Source: DATELY01 sp035276085 (GTDB taxonomy: Bacteria > Pseudomonadota > Gammaproteobacteria > Steroidobacterales > Steroidobacteraceae). Taken from it: a DNA stretch of 42,495 bases. The notes beneath the pieces were generated by a model. That model was given only the letters and a program-made list of their open reading frames with translations, ran no database searches and had not been told where the DNA came from. This document shows, in pieces, positions 9,063-16,800 of this stretch; the first letter of the stretch is position 1; each line of letters opens with the position of its first letter. The stretch spans positions 1 through 42,495 of the forward strand of contig DATELY010000015.1 in NCBI GenBank assembly GCA_035276085.1. Reading direction: 5' to 3'. The position numbers were made by a program, and so were the translations under genes.

Positions 9063-9080
9063 ACGTTCCCCCATCTGTAT

Positions 9081-9114
9081 TTGTTAATCACGCAACTGCA
9101 ATGCTGTTGTTAAT
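9081..9114. repeat. TTGTTAAT direct repeat upstream of the TonB receptor
   Basis: Two identical octamers TTGTTAAT lie at 9081-9088 and 9107-9114, 26 bp apart, within 60 nt of the receptor start and downstream of the aldehyde dehydrogenase stop. They may be a regulator binding site different from the island palindrome. Position is the only evidence. Confidence 0.35.
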
Positions 9115-9150
9115 GCCACGCCTCGTGGCCCATGGCGCGTACCTCGATTG

Positions 9151-10623
9151 TCAGGCCGGAAAGAACATTGACTTCGTCTCGAGGAACCCGGCTACCCCCT
9201 CCGGCCCGCTCTCGCGGCCGAGACCAGATTTTTTGTAACCGCCGATCGGTGCGACGACGTCGAGGTTGAAACAATTGACCGCTATGTGGCCGGTCCGGAT
9301 GCGCCGGGCGATGCGTTCGGCGCGGGCCACATCCTTGGAGAAGACCGAGCCGCTCAACCCGAAATCGCTGTCATTCGCGATCGCGATCGCCTCTTCCTCG
9401 TCGGCATAGCTGAGCACCGACACAACTGGACCGAAGATCTCCTCACGTGCGATTCGCATGTTGGGCGTGACGCGATCGAAGATGGTCGGGGCGACGTAGA
9501 AGCCGCGGTCGAAGCCCGGTGCCTTCCCCCCGCCCGTGACCAGCCGCGCACCCTCCTGACGGCCAACCTTCATGTAGCTGAGCACGCGATCCAGCTGCCG
9601 TGCCATCGAGACCGGACCGATTTGGGTGTCAGCTCGCCAAGGATCGCCAACCTTCAGGCTCTCGACGCCAGCGACCAGGGTGTCGAGCACCTCGTCATGT
9701 CGGGTGCGCGGGACGAGGACTCGGGTCTGTGAAAAGCAGACCTGGCCGCTGAACGGCATCGTGAACGGCGCCACTGATTGCATCCATGCACCGACGTCCG
9801 CATCCTCGCAGAGGATCGCCGCGGACTTGCCGCCGAGCTCCAGACTGACCCGCGCTAGCCGATCGGCGCAGACCTTGGCGATGTGGCGGCCAGCGTCTAC
9901 CGAACCGGTGAAGCTGACCTTGTCGATGCGCGGATCGCTGATGAGTCCGTTACCTACTTCGCGGCCCCCTGGCACCACGTTCAGCACGCCCGGCGGAAGA
10001 CCGGCCGCTTGGACGCATTCGGCCAGGATCAGCGCGTCCAACGGCGCCTCGGGGCTGGGCTTGGCCACCGCTGTGCAGCCCGCCAGCAGAGCCGCTGCCA
10101 CCTTTTGGGTGAGGAGCACCAGCGGAGCATTCCAAGGGACGATCAATGCCGACACGCCGACAGGTTCTCGCAAAACCTTCACCGTGCCGTGGGTGGCCGA
10201 CCGGGTTTCCTCGAACGCATAGCTGTCTGCCAAACCAGCGTAGTAACGGAAGTGCCCTGCGGCCGCGCCAAGGATGGCGCTCACGAACCACCGTGGAGCA
10301 CCGACCTGCATGATCCAGACGCGCTCGAACAATTTCATTCGCCGATCGATCTCATCGGCGATTCGAAGCAGATAGCGCGCGCGATCCCCCACGGACAGAC
10401 GCGGCCACGGGCCTTTGTCGAAGGCGCGTCGCGCAGCGGCGATCGCCGAGTCCATGTCCGCTGGCGAGCCCGCGGGCACACTCAGCGTCAAGTCTTCGGT
10501 AACGGGTGAGATGAGATCGAAGCGCTCGGAGCCTGCAGGCGCTCGCCACATCCCGTCGATGAAGAAGCGCGTCCGCACGTCATCGGAAAGTTCCGCGAGG
10601 GGTTCGAACGGATGTTCTTGCAT
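9151..10623 (-). CDS. NAD(P)-dependent aldehyde dehydrogenase
   Basis: A 490-residue aldehyde dehydrogenase, cytoplasmic. Visible elements are VPWNAPL (catalytic Asn), FTGSVDAGR (cofactor loop), LELGGKSAAI (general-base Glu), FSGQVCFSQTR (catalytic Cys) and EEIFGPVVSV near the C-terminus. It oxidises an aldehyde to the acid; the broad family includes vanillin, benzaldehyde and terpenoid aldehyde dehydrogenases, and the substrate cannot be told. ATG 10623 is preceded by GGAGAGG. It is divergent from the TIM-barrel gene, and the region between holds two variant operators and one degenerate copy of the main palindrome, suggesting co-regulation of both directions. Confidence 0.9.
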   Translation of the reverse strand: MQEHPFEPLAELSDDVRTRFFIDGMWRAPAGSERFDLISPVTEDLTLSVPAGSPADMDSAIAAARRAFDKGPWPRLSVGDRARYLLRIADEIDRRMKLFERVWIMQVGAPRWFVSAILGAAAGHFRYYAGLADSYAFEETRSATHGTVKVLREPVGVSALIVPWNAPLVLLTQKVAAALLAGCTAVAKPSPEAPLDALILAECVQAAGLPPGVLNVVPGGREVGNGLISDPRIDKVSFTGSVDAGRHIAKVCADRLARVSLELGGKSAAILCEDADVGAWMQSVAPFTMPFSGQVCFSQTRVLVPRTRHDEVLDTLVAGVESLKVGDPWRADTQIGPVSMARQLDRVLSYMKVGRQEGARLVTGGGKAPGFDRGFYVAPTIFDRVTPNMRIAREEIFGPVVSVLSYADEEEAIAIANDSDFGLSGSVFSKDVARAERIARRIRTGHIAVNCFNLDVVAPIGGYKKSGLGRESGPEGVAGFLETKSMFFPA

Positions 10624-10698
10624 CGCTGATGCCTCTCCTGCACGACGCACGTCAGGTATTGCGACTACCCGCGACGCACCGAATTGAATAATCGTTTG

Positions 10699-10712
10699 TC
10701 TTCCATGTAAGC
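10699..10712. promoter_or_regulatory. Degenerate operator palindrome upstream of the aldehyde dehydrogenase
   Basis: TCTTCCATGTAAGC matches TCTTCCNNGGAAGA at 10 of 12 fixed positions, 76 nt upstream of the aldehyde dehydrogenase start. It is weaker than the other copies. Confidence 0.4.
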
Positions 10713-10767
10713 CATTCGGTGGAATCTTGTCAAGCATCCTGCAAGGGCTGTCTGTACGATTGCCACA

Positions 10768-10803
10768 ATCTTACGCGCAAGATAATGACCTTACACGTAA
10801 GAT
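10768..10803. promoter_or_regulatory. Pair of variant palindromes between divergent genes
   Basis: ATCTTACGCGCAAGAT (10768-10783) and ACCTTACACGTAAGAT (10788-10803) are two near-identical 16-bp palindromes spaced 20 bp, about two helical turns. They keep the outer ATCTT...AAGAT arms of the island operator (ATCTTCCNNGGAAGAT) but replace the inner CC/GG. They sit centrally between the divergent aldehyde dehydrogenase and TIM-barrel genes, and a GATAAT -10-like box lies between the two copies. Confidence 0.6.
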
Positions 10804-10960
10804 CGTTGTGCGCTGTAGGTCGTAAGCCGATGCGGGCGCGCTTCATTGGAAATGCACAGCGTGATTTGACGCGCCGCGTTGGCGAGCTCACGCAGGTCTG
10901 CGGCCGAGAACTGATTCGCAGTAGAGACTGTCTTCGGGATTGGCACATGCGGGGTATTTG

Positions 10961-11809
10961 ATGGACTGGGTGCTGCGGTACTCAATTCATGTGGGCTATG
11001 CGCCACCGCAACGCCTCCTGCTGTTTCGCGCATCGGCTGGTTCTGATCGCGCGGAGCACGTCCGCTTCGCTGCACGCATGGGCTTTGCGGGCGTCTTATT
11101 TCCGTGGGCTGCAGAGAGTCCCGCGGAGGAAAGGCACAGGGTGCGAGCAGCATTGGCGGAGACCGGCCTGCAATGCGGTTCTATCGTTTTCACTCCCGTG
11201 ATGGACCCTGTGTGGGTTGTTGAGGGTCGAGATGCTCAGGACCGGATGCTCGGACATCTCGCCGACGCGCTTGCGATTGCAAAGGAATTTGGCTCGGACA
11301 ATCTTGCGGTCTTGATCCGCGGTGATGGCCACACCGCGCTGGCGGTCCAACGGCGCCGGGCAATTGACCAGCTTCGCGTCGCAGCTGATGTTGCGGCCGC
11401 GAATGGCATGGTCCTCGCGATCGAGCCAATGGTGAGCTTTCCCGACATGCTGCTGCGCAATTTCTCGGAAAGTGTGGAGCTGGTTCGCGCCGCAGCGCAT
11501 CCGGCGATCAAGCTGATATTCGATACCGGACATCTCACCCGGATGGGTGACCCGCTCCTTTCCACCTACGTGGAGGCTTACGATGATATTCACGTACTGC
11601 AGCTTGCCGACATGCCAGGGCGTGTGGAAATTGGCGCAGGCGAAATCGACTTCGTTCCGTTGCTCGCGCATGCGATGAGCCGTGGCTATCGAGGTCTGGT
11701 CGATCTGGAACACGATTGGTTGGAGCCCGGCGAAGCCGCAGAGCGCCGCGCCATCGATAAGTTGAGCGCGATCGACGCTCTGGCGCGGCGTCGGGCTTTC
11801 GGCGCCTGA
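10961..11809 (+). CDS. Sugar phosphate isomerase/epimerase-like TIM-barrel protein
   Basis: A 282-residue xylose-isomerase-like TIM barrel (AP-endonuclease 2 fold). Metal-ligand type acidic residues are visible in VLAIEPMV, LIFDTGHLTRMGD, VLQLADMPGR and GLVDLEHDWL, the usual Glu/Asp/His/Glu set. Such proteins isomerise sugars or hydroxypyruvate, or open and dehydrate ring compounds; the exact reaction cannot be told. ATG 10961 has a GGGG stretch upstream; a TTG seven codons earlier is possible. The aldo/keto reductase follows after 42 nt in the same direction and is probably co-transcribed. Confidence 0.75.
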   Translation: MDWVLRYSIHVGYAPPQRLLLFRASAGSDRAEHVRFAARMGFAGVLFPWAAESPAEERHRVRAALAETGLQCGSIVFTPVMDPVWVVEGRDAQDRMLGHLADALAIAKEFGSDNLAVLIRGDGHTALAVQRRRAIDQLRVAADVAAANGMVLAIEPMVSFPDMLLRNFSESVELVRAAAHPAIKLIFDTGHLTRMGDPLLSTYVEAYDDIHVLQLADMPGRVEIGAGEIDFVPLLAHAMSRGYRGLVDLEHDWLEPGEAAERRAIDKLSAIDALARRRAFGA

Positions 11810-11851
11810 GCCATGCACGAGTCGCAAGGCAAACCGCCGTAGGAGTGTCAG

Positions 11852-12832
11852 ATGCTGAGTCGGCCGCTGGGATCAAGCGGGATGAACGTGTCGCTGCTCG
11901 GGCTTGGCTGCAATTCCCTTGGACACATCAGCGCCGAGGAGGGGTGTCGGCTCGTGACGGCCGCGCTCGATCAGGGCGTGACCTTCTTCGATACCGCCAA
12001 TGTCTACGCGCAGGGTCGCTCGGAAGAGGAGCTTGGTCGACTCATACCTCGGGGCCGTGACGATGTCCTGATTGCCACCAAGTTCGGTCACCCTTCCAGC
12101 GTCCCGAAAGGAGTAGCCCCCTGTGCTCCTGACCAAGTGTTGGCGGCCGTCGATGCGAGCCTCGCCCGCCTGCATCGCGACACGATCGACGTGTTGTTGA
12201 TCCACTTTCCAGATCCGGACACACCTCTTATTCAGACATTGCTGACGCTGTCGTCGCTGCTCCAACAGGGAAAAATAAAGTCGTACGGAGTGTCCAATTT
12301 CTCTGCACAACAATTGCGAGAATTGCTTCAGGCCGCTGACTCGATCGGAATGGCACGGCCGCTCCTGGTGCAAGACGAGTACAGCCTGCTGTGCCGGGGC
12401 GCCGAAACGAAGTTGCTTCCCGAGGTGCTGGCCCACGGACTCGGATTCGTTCCTTTCTTCCCTTTGGCGAGTGGTCTTTTGACGGGCAGGTATCGACGCG
12501 GGCAGACAGCCGATTTTGCATTGAGAGCGAAAATCGTCCGTCAATTCGAACAACGGTTTCTCCACGAGAACAATCGGGTCGTCCTCGAAGCGCTTCATGA
12601 GATAAGCGACCAGGCGGCTGTGCCCTTGAACCGAATTGCCTTGCAATGGTTAGCTGGCCGGCGCGGAGTGAGTACGATCATCGCTGGAGCTTCCACGCGG
12701 GATCAGTTTGTTGCCAATGCACAGGCTCTTGCAATGCCTCTGCCCGCTGGCATCCTCGAAGCAGTTGATCGAGTTCTCGCTGATGTGACGCTGGTCGCGG
12801 GCCCCGCCGATGGTCGCATTCATCGAACCTGA
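11852..12832 (+). CDS. Aldo/keto reductase
   Basis: A 326-residue NADPH-dependent aldo/keto reductase. The catalytic tetrad is visible: Asp and Tyr in FFDTANVYAQGRSEEELG, Lys in IATKFG, His in VLLIHFPDP. The C-terminal cofactor segment STIIAGASTRDQF is present. It reduces or oxidises a carbonyl/alcohol pair. AGGAG lies a few bases before the ATG. It follows the TIM-barrel gene and ends 43 nt before the operator of the gentisate dioxygenase gene. Confidence 0.88.
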   Translation: MLSRPLGSSGMNVSLLGLGCNSLGHISAEEGCRLVTAALDQGVTFFDTANVYAQGRSEEELGRLIPRGRDDVLIATKFGHPSSVPKGVAPCAPDQVLAAVDASLARLHRDTIDVLLIHFPDPDTPLIQTLLTLSSLLQQGKIKSYGVSNFSAQQLRELLQAADSIGMARPLLVQDEYSLLCRGAETKLLPEVLAHGLGFVPFFPLASGLLTGRYRRGQTADFALRAKIVRQFEQRFLHENNRVVLEALHEISDQAAVPLNRIALQWLAGRRGVSTIIAGASTRDQFVANAQALAMPLPAGILEAVDRVLADVTLVAGPADGRIHRT

Positions 12833-12875
12833 GGCCCACGTCTTTATCCAAAACGCGTCCCACGGAGCGCTTCAA

Positions 12876-12889
12876 TCTTCCGAGGAAGA
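12876..12889. promoter_or_regulatory. Operator palindrome (perfect) upstream of gentisate dioxygenase
   Basis: TCTTCCGAGGAAGA, extended to a perfect 16-mer with flanking A and T (12875-12890). A TATGCT -10-like box starts at 12894 with a weak TTCAAT 17 nt before it, so the operator would fill the promoter spacer. The downstream start is 64 nt away. Confidence 0.8.
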
Positions 12890-12908
12890 TAAAGTATGCT
12901 ATATAGGT

Positions 12909-12923
12909 GAGTCAGGCTGACTC
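12909..12923. promoter_or_regulatory. GAGTCA-GGC-TGACTC inverted repeat in the leader
   Basis: A perfect 6-bp inverted repeat with a 3-nt centre lies between the putative -10 and the start of the gentisate dioxygenase gene. It could be a second operator or a short leader hairpin. Confidence 0.3.
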
Positions 12924-12952
12924 GAGGCGTGGCGGCATACGCGGGGTGCATC

Positions 12953-14020
12953 GTGAACGACGATTCTGGTTTCGTGGACACTGTGGATCGCACGGCTGAA
13001 GTGGGGCGGGGCGACTTTTATCGGCGAGCAGCAGTGGAGCAGGTCGCACCGCTTTGGAGAGTATTGCATGGCCTGGTGGGGGAGAAGCCAAAGTCTCCTT
13101 GCGTGCCGGCTCATTGGCAGTACGAACGGGTCCGGCCTTTTTTGCTGGAAGCGTGCGATCTGATATCAACCCAGGAAGCGCAACGGCGCGTATTGGTGCT
13201 TGAAAACCCAGGTATGCGCGGTGAATCCCGGATTACAAGAAATCTCTTTGCCGGGCTGCAAATCATTCGCCCCAACGAGATCGCACCGACTCATCGACAC
13301 GTTGCTTCTGCGTTGCGATTCATCATTGAAGGCGAGGGCGCCTATACCGCGGTCGACGGCGAAAGAACTTTCATGTCGCCGGGCGATTTTGTCATCACGC
13401 CTTCCTGGACTTGGCACGATCATGGCAATGAGTCGGACCGTGTCATGGTTTGGCTCGACGGGCTGGACATGCACATCGTGAACATGTGCGATGCCAGCTT
13501 CCGCGAGGACTACGTCGATGGCACTTACCCACTGAATCGGCCGGAGGGATCGGCGGCCGCTCTGGCGGGCAGCAATCTTGTGCCGATCGATTTCCATCAC
13601 CGCTCGCAAACTTCGCCTATCTTCAATTACCCCTACCGCGTCACGCGCGAAGCATTGCACGCGCTCACGCGATTCCGTGACCCCGACCCGTGCCACGGCT
13701 ACCTGATGCAGTACATCAATCCTCTCACCGGCGCTCCGGCAATGCCCACCCTGACAACGGCAATGCGACTGTTGCCGAAAGGCTTCAAGACTGCGTCTTA
13801 CCGGTGTACGGCGGGCACCGTGTTTACGGTGGTGGAGGGCACAGGAACAGCACGGTGCAATGGGAATACTTTTGAGTGGCGGCCACGCGATGTCTTTGTG
13901 ATTCCGAGCTGGCACACGTTTGTTCTCGAAAGTAGTTCGGACGCGGTCCTTTTTTCGTATTCGGATCGCATCGTGCAAGAGAAGCTGGATTTCTTTCGTG
14001 AGGAGCGTGTCAGTGCCTGA
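12953..14020 (+). CDS. Gentisate 1,2-dioxygenase-like bicupin ring-cleavage enzyme
   Basis: A 355-residue double-cupin protein. The N-terminal cupin carries the Fe(II) ligands in PTHRHVASALRF and TWHDHGN, with AYTAVDGERTFMSPGDF between them, a pattern typical of gentisate 1,2-dioxygenases and the related salicylate and 1-hydroxy-2-naphthoate dioxygenases. The second cupin (about 230-340) keeps PSWHTF only, as usual. It opens gentisate to maleylpyruvate. GTG 12953 was chosen because CGGGG lies about 8 nt upstream; GTG 12929 has its purine stretch too close. The next gene, a fumarylpyruvate hydrolase, overlaps it, supporting the gentisate assignment. No maleylpyruvate isomerase is seen in the window. 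Confidence 0.88.
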   Translation: MNDDSGFVDTVDRTAEVGRGDFYRRAAVEQVAPLWRVLHGLVGEKPKSPCVPAHWQYERVRPFLLEACDLISTQEAQRRVLVLENPGMRGESRITRNLFAGLQIIRPNEIAPTHRHVASALRFIIEGEGAYTAVDGERTFMSPGDFVITPSWTWHDHGNESDRVMVWLDGLDMHIVNMCDASFREDYVDGTYPLNRPEGSAAALAGSNLVPIDFHHRSQTSPIFNYPYRVTREALHALTRFRDPDPCHGYLMQYINPLTGAPAMPTLTTAMRLLPKGFKTASYRCTAGTVFTVVEGTGTARCNGNTFEWRPRDVFVIPSWHTFVLESSSDAVLFSYSDRIVQEKLDFFREERVSA

Positions 14021-14741
14021 AGCAATCAACCCACCCGCATCGCCGAGCCTCGTGTTTCCGGCTCCCGCAGCCACCTATGTGCCTGTTGCCGGCAGCGGTG
14101 AGCTTTTCCCGGTCCGCCGAATCTATTGCGTCGGAAGAAACTATGCTGCTCACGTGCGCGAAATGGGAGGGAATGAACGCGAACCGCCTTTCTTCTTTCA
14201 AAAGCCAACGGATGCCATCGTTCAGTCCGGCGCTGCGGTCGCGTATCCCTCCGCGACGGAGAGTTTCCAGCATGAAGTGGAACTCGTCCTGGCTATCGGC
14301 GCGGCCGGCAAGGACATCGCTGTCGGAGACGCCAAGCGGTTTGTCCTTGGCTATGCCGTCGGCGTAGACCTGACCCGCCGAGATCTCCAACTGGAGGCCC
14401 GCAAGGCTGGAAGACCTTGGGAGAGCGGTAAGTCCTTCGACGCATCAGCACCCATCAGCTCGATCGTGCGGCAACGCGATGTTTCTCTCGACCTTTCATC
14501 CGGCATCTCATTGCAGGTGAATGGAGTCACAAAGCAGAAAGGACTCCTGTCCGAGATGATTTGGAACTGCGATGAGATCGTCAGCAAATTGTCCTCGCTG
14601 TACGCGCTGAAGCCTGGTGACTTGATCTTTACAGGTACACCGGCCGGGGTCGGCGACATCAATCCGGGCGATAGCGTGGAAGCAATCGTCGACGGCATAG
14701 GGCGCGTGACGTTCACAGTCGCTCCCCGCTCGGGCAACTAG
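14013..14741 (+). CDS. Fumarylpyruvate hydrolase-like FAH family protein
   Basis: A 242-residue member of the fumarylacetoacetate hydrolase family. Visible are VGRNYAAHVREMG, PFFFQKPTDAIV, the metal-binding HEVELVLAIG, GYAVGVDLTRRDLQ and the C-terminal IFTGTPAGVGDINPGD. In gentisate pathways this enzyme splits fumarylpyruvate into fumarate and pyruvate. A GTG start at 14013 with AGGAG 7 nt upstream overlaps the dioxygenase stop by 8 nt, so translation is probably coupled. Other FAH activities (oxaloacetate or acylpyruvate cleavage) cannot be excluded, but the overlap with a gentisate dioxygenase favours this one. Confidence 0.85.
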   Translation: MPEAINPPASPSLVFPAPAATYVPVAGSGELFPVRRIYCVGRNYAAHVREMGGNEREPPFFFQKPTDAIVQSGAAVAYPSATESFQHEVELVLAIGAAGKDIAVGDAKRFVLGYAVGVDLTRRDLQLEARKAGRPWESGKSFDASAPISSIVRQRDVSLDLSSGISLQVNGVTKQKGLLSEMIWNCDEIVSKLSSLYALKPGDLIFTGTPAGVGDINPGDSVEAIVDGIGRVTFTVAPRSGN

Positions 14742-14794
14742 GTCCGACTCCGGCGGACGTCGATCGGGGCCGATGAAGTGATGCGGTATGTTCT

Positions 14795-15763
14795 GTGAGT
14801 GACCAAAACGGCAAGCTGCTGTTGTTTGTCGGATCGGTGCTTCCAACCGAAGTCAACGAAGATCTTTCGCGACACTTTGCTGCGACGTTTTCTCCGGTAT
14901 CGGACGCAGCAGCGGCGATGTGCGCATCAGGATTGCCCTACGACGCATTGTTAGTGTCTGTGGATGTTCGTCTCGATGCGGGAGCCATCGCGCGGTTGCC
15001 GCGAAGTGTCGGTGCGATTGCGACCTATTCTGTAGGTCTCGACCACATCGATCTGCAGGCCGCCCGCGAACGCGGCATCGCGGTATTCAACACGCCTGAT
15101 GTACTCAGCGATGCGGTGGCGGAAATCGCGATGTTGCTGTCATTGGGGGCAGCGCGTCGAGCCACGGAAGCGATCGCTTTGATCAGAAGCCGAAAATGGG
15201 CCGGGTGGACTGCTACTCAATTGAACGGGACGCAATTGACTGGCAAGACGCTGGGCATTCTTGGCATGGGAAAGATTGGCCAAAAAATTGCCACGCGAGC
15301 TCGGGCCTTCGGTATGCGCGTGGCTTACTCGAACCGGCATCCACTGGCAGAGGACCTTGCCGAAGGGGCCCGTTTTTATCCCGAGTTTGCATCAATGCTC
15401 GGTGACATCGACATGCTTGTGCTGGCGGCTCCGGCAACGGCGCAAACACGAGGTATCGTGAATGCCAAGTCTCTATCGGCAGCCAAGCGCGGCTTGATGG
15501 TCGTCAACATCGCCCGTGGAGATCTCGTGGTAGATGACGACTTGATCGACGCGCTGGAGAATGGAACCGTCAGCGCGGCGGGTCTCGATGTCTTTGCTGG
15601 CGAACCCAACATCAATCCGCGCTATTTCGATCTCCCCAACGTCTTCATGCTGCCGCACATGGGCAGTTCCACGATGGAAGCGAGACGACAGATGGGACTC
15701 GCGCTCATTTCAGCCTTGCACGACTGGCGACACGGCAAAGTACCCGCCAATCGGGTCATTTAG
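14795..15763 (+). CDS. D-2-hydroxyacid dehydrogenase (NAD-dependent)
   Basis: A 322-residue D-isomer-specific 2-hydroxyacid dehydrogenase. The NAD-binding motif is LGILGMGKIGQKIA, and the catalytic Arg, Glu and His are visible in VNIARGDLVVDD, LDVFAGEP and MLPHMGSST. It interconverts a 2-oxo acid and a D-2-hydroxy acid; glyoxylate/hydroxypyruvate reductases look alike. The GTG start at 14795 is the only in-frame start near the family N-terminus, though its Shine-Dalgarno is poor. It follows the hydrolase by 53 nt and is probably in the same operon. Together with the FMN-linked dehydrogenase at 5.5 kb, the island handles both stereo-types of hydroxy acid. Confidence 0.88.
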   Translation: MSDQNGKLLLFVGSVLPTEVNEDLSRHFAATFSPVSDAAAAMCASGLPYDALLVSVDVRLDAGAIARLPRSVGAIATYSVGLDHIDLQAARERGIAVFNTPDVLSDAVAEIAMLLSLGAARRATEAIALIRSRKWAGWTATQLNGTQLTGKTLGILGMGKIGQKIATRARAFGMRVAYSNRHPLAEDLAEGARFYPEFASMLGDIDMLVLAAPATAQTRGIVNAKSLSAAKRGLMVVNIARGDLVVDDDLIDALENGTVSAAGLDVFAGEPNINPRYFDLPNVFMLPHMGSSTMEARRQMGLALISALHDWRHGKVPANRVI

Positions 15764-15784
15764 TGCTGTCCAACGGCCTGCTGT

Positions 15785-15802
15785 GGCCCGGCGCTTCGGG
15801 CC
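15785..15802. terminator. Short hairpin between convergent genes
   Basis: GGCCCG and CGGGCC pair with a 6-nt loop between the convergent dehydrogenase and SDR genes. No U-tract is present; it may end transcription from either side. Confidence 0.35.
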
Positions 15803-15810
15803 GGCAAGTA

Positions 15811-16593
15811 TCACCAGGCGCGTGGTCCGTCATGCCCAACGAAGGCGCCAGTGGGTCCATCGTCGGGAAGCAGCGCCAGCTGCACGATGATCTTTGCCGC
15901 TTCCGATGGTGGACGATCGCCGTGCCGGCCGTTGATGTCCGTGGCCGTGTGTCCGGGGTCGGCCGCATTCACCTTGATTCCCGTCTCGCGCAGCTCAATT
16001 GCAAACTGCAGTGTGGCGGCGTTCAACGCAGCTTTCGATGAGTTGTAAGCCAGCAAATTGAGGTAACGATCCTTGTTGCGACCGTGACAAAAGTCGTCGG
16101 CCAACGTTTGGCTGGCAAGCCTGCTGGACACATTGACAATCCGTGCTGCGCTGGACTTGCGAAGTAGCGGCAACAGGGCGTTGGTGACGGCGATCGCGCC
16201 GAAAACGTTTGTCGCGTACGTGTCTCGCACGATGTCCATTCCAGTGGCGCTGGGCTGCGATGCAAACTCCTCCGCCGCTCGGCCGCCTCGCGAGAATCTG
16301 CCCTCTAAGAGCACGCCGGCATTGTTGACCAAGACATCCAGGCGACCGGGATCGGTTGCGATGCGATGCGCGGCGGCGGCGATGGAAAGATCGTCAACGA
16401 CGTCGAGCTGTTCGAATCGTGCATCGATTGCAGATGCCTTCAGTGCCTCTACCGCTGCCGTGCCACGCTTCGAGTCGCGGGCGCCCAGCAGAACGACCCA
16501 TCCGAGCGCTCCCAGTTGTCGAGCAACTTCGAAGCCAATCCCCTTGTTGGCACCGGTGATCAGTGCAACCTTCCGGTCAGAAGCTCGGATCAT
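15811..16593 (-). CDS. Short-chain dehydrogenase/reductase
   Basis: A 260-residue classical SDR. The cofactor motif TGANKGIG, the NNAG segment (VLVNNAGVL), the catalytic Ser in VNVSSRLAS and the YNSSK motif are all present. The acidic insert before the active site and the closing segment TGAFVGHDG resemble carbonyl-reductase-like SDRs. Substrate unknown. ATG 16593 with GGAGAG upstream was chosen; an extension to 16644 lacks family similarity. It is divergent from the RraA-type aldolase, with a perfect operator palindrome between them that could control both. Confidence 0.87.
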   Translation of the reverse strand: MIRASDRKVALITGANKGIGFEVARQLGALGWVVLLGARDSKRGTAAVEALKASAIDARFEQLDVVDDLSIAAAAHRIATDPGRLDVLVNNAGVLLEGRFSRGGRAAEEFASQPSATGMDIVRDTYATNVFGAIAVTNALLPLLRKSSAARIVNVSSRLASQTLADDFCHGRNKDRYLNLLAYNSSKAALNAATLQFAIELRETGIKVNAADPGHTATDINGRHGDRPPSEAAKIIVQLALLPDDGPTGAFVGHDGPRAW

Positions 16594-16717
16594 CAGGAAC
16601 TCTCCATCGTGGTTTCCAACATCTGGGTGACTGCCAGGCGCCATTCGCCAGGAACGGGTCCCTCACGCACCCGCAACCCACGCGCTGAACGCTTGACCGC
16701 CGGGATAGACAAGATAA

Positions 16718-16731
16718 TCTTCCTGGGAAGA
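16718..16731. promoter_or_regulatory. Operator palindrome (perfect) between SDR and RraA genes
   Basis: TCTTCCTGGGAAGA, extended to a perfect 16-mer (16717-16732). On the plus strand TTGACC (16693-16698) precedes it by 19 nt, giving a 17-nt spacer to AATCTT, the -10 overlapped by the operator. It lies 70 nt before the aldolase ATG and 125 nt before the divergent SDR. Confidence 0.8.
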
Positions 16732-16800
16732 TTGTACATCGCGCGTGATGCAGGCAGTCGTCTACACACACACCGCTCTGCAAAGGCGAGGAGAGAAGAC

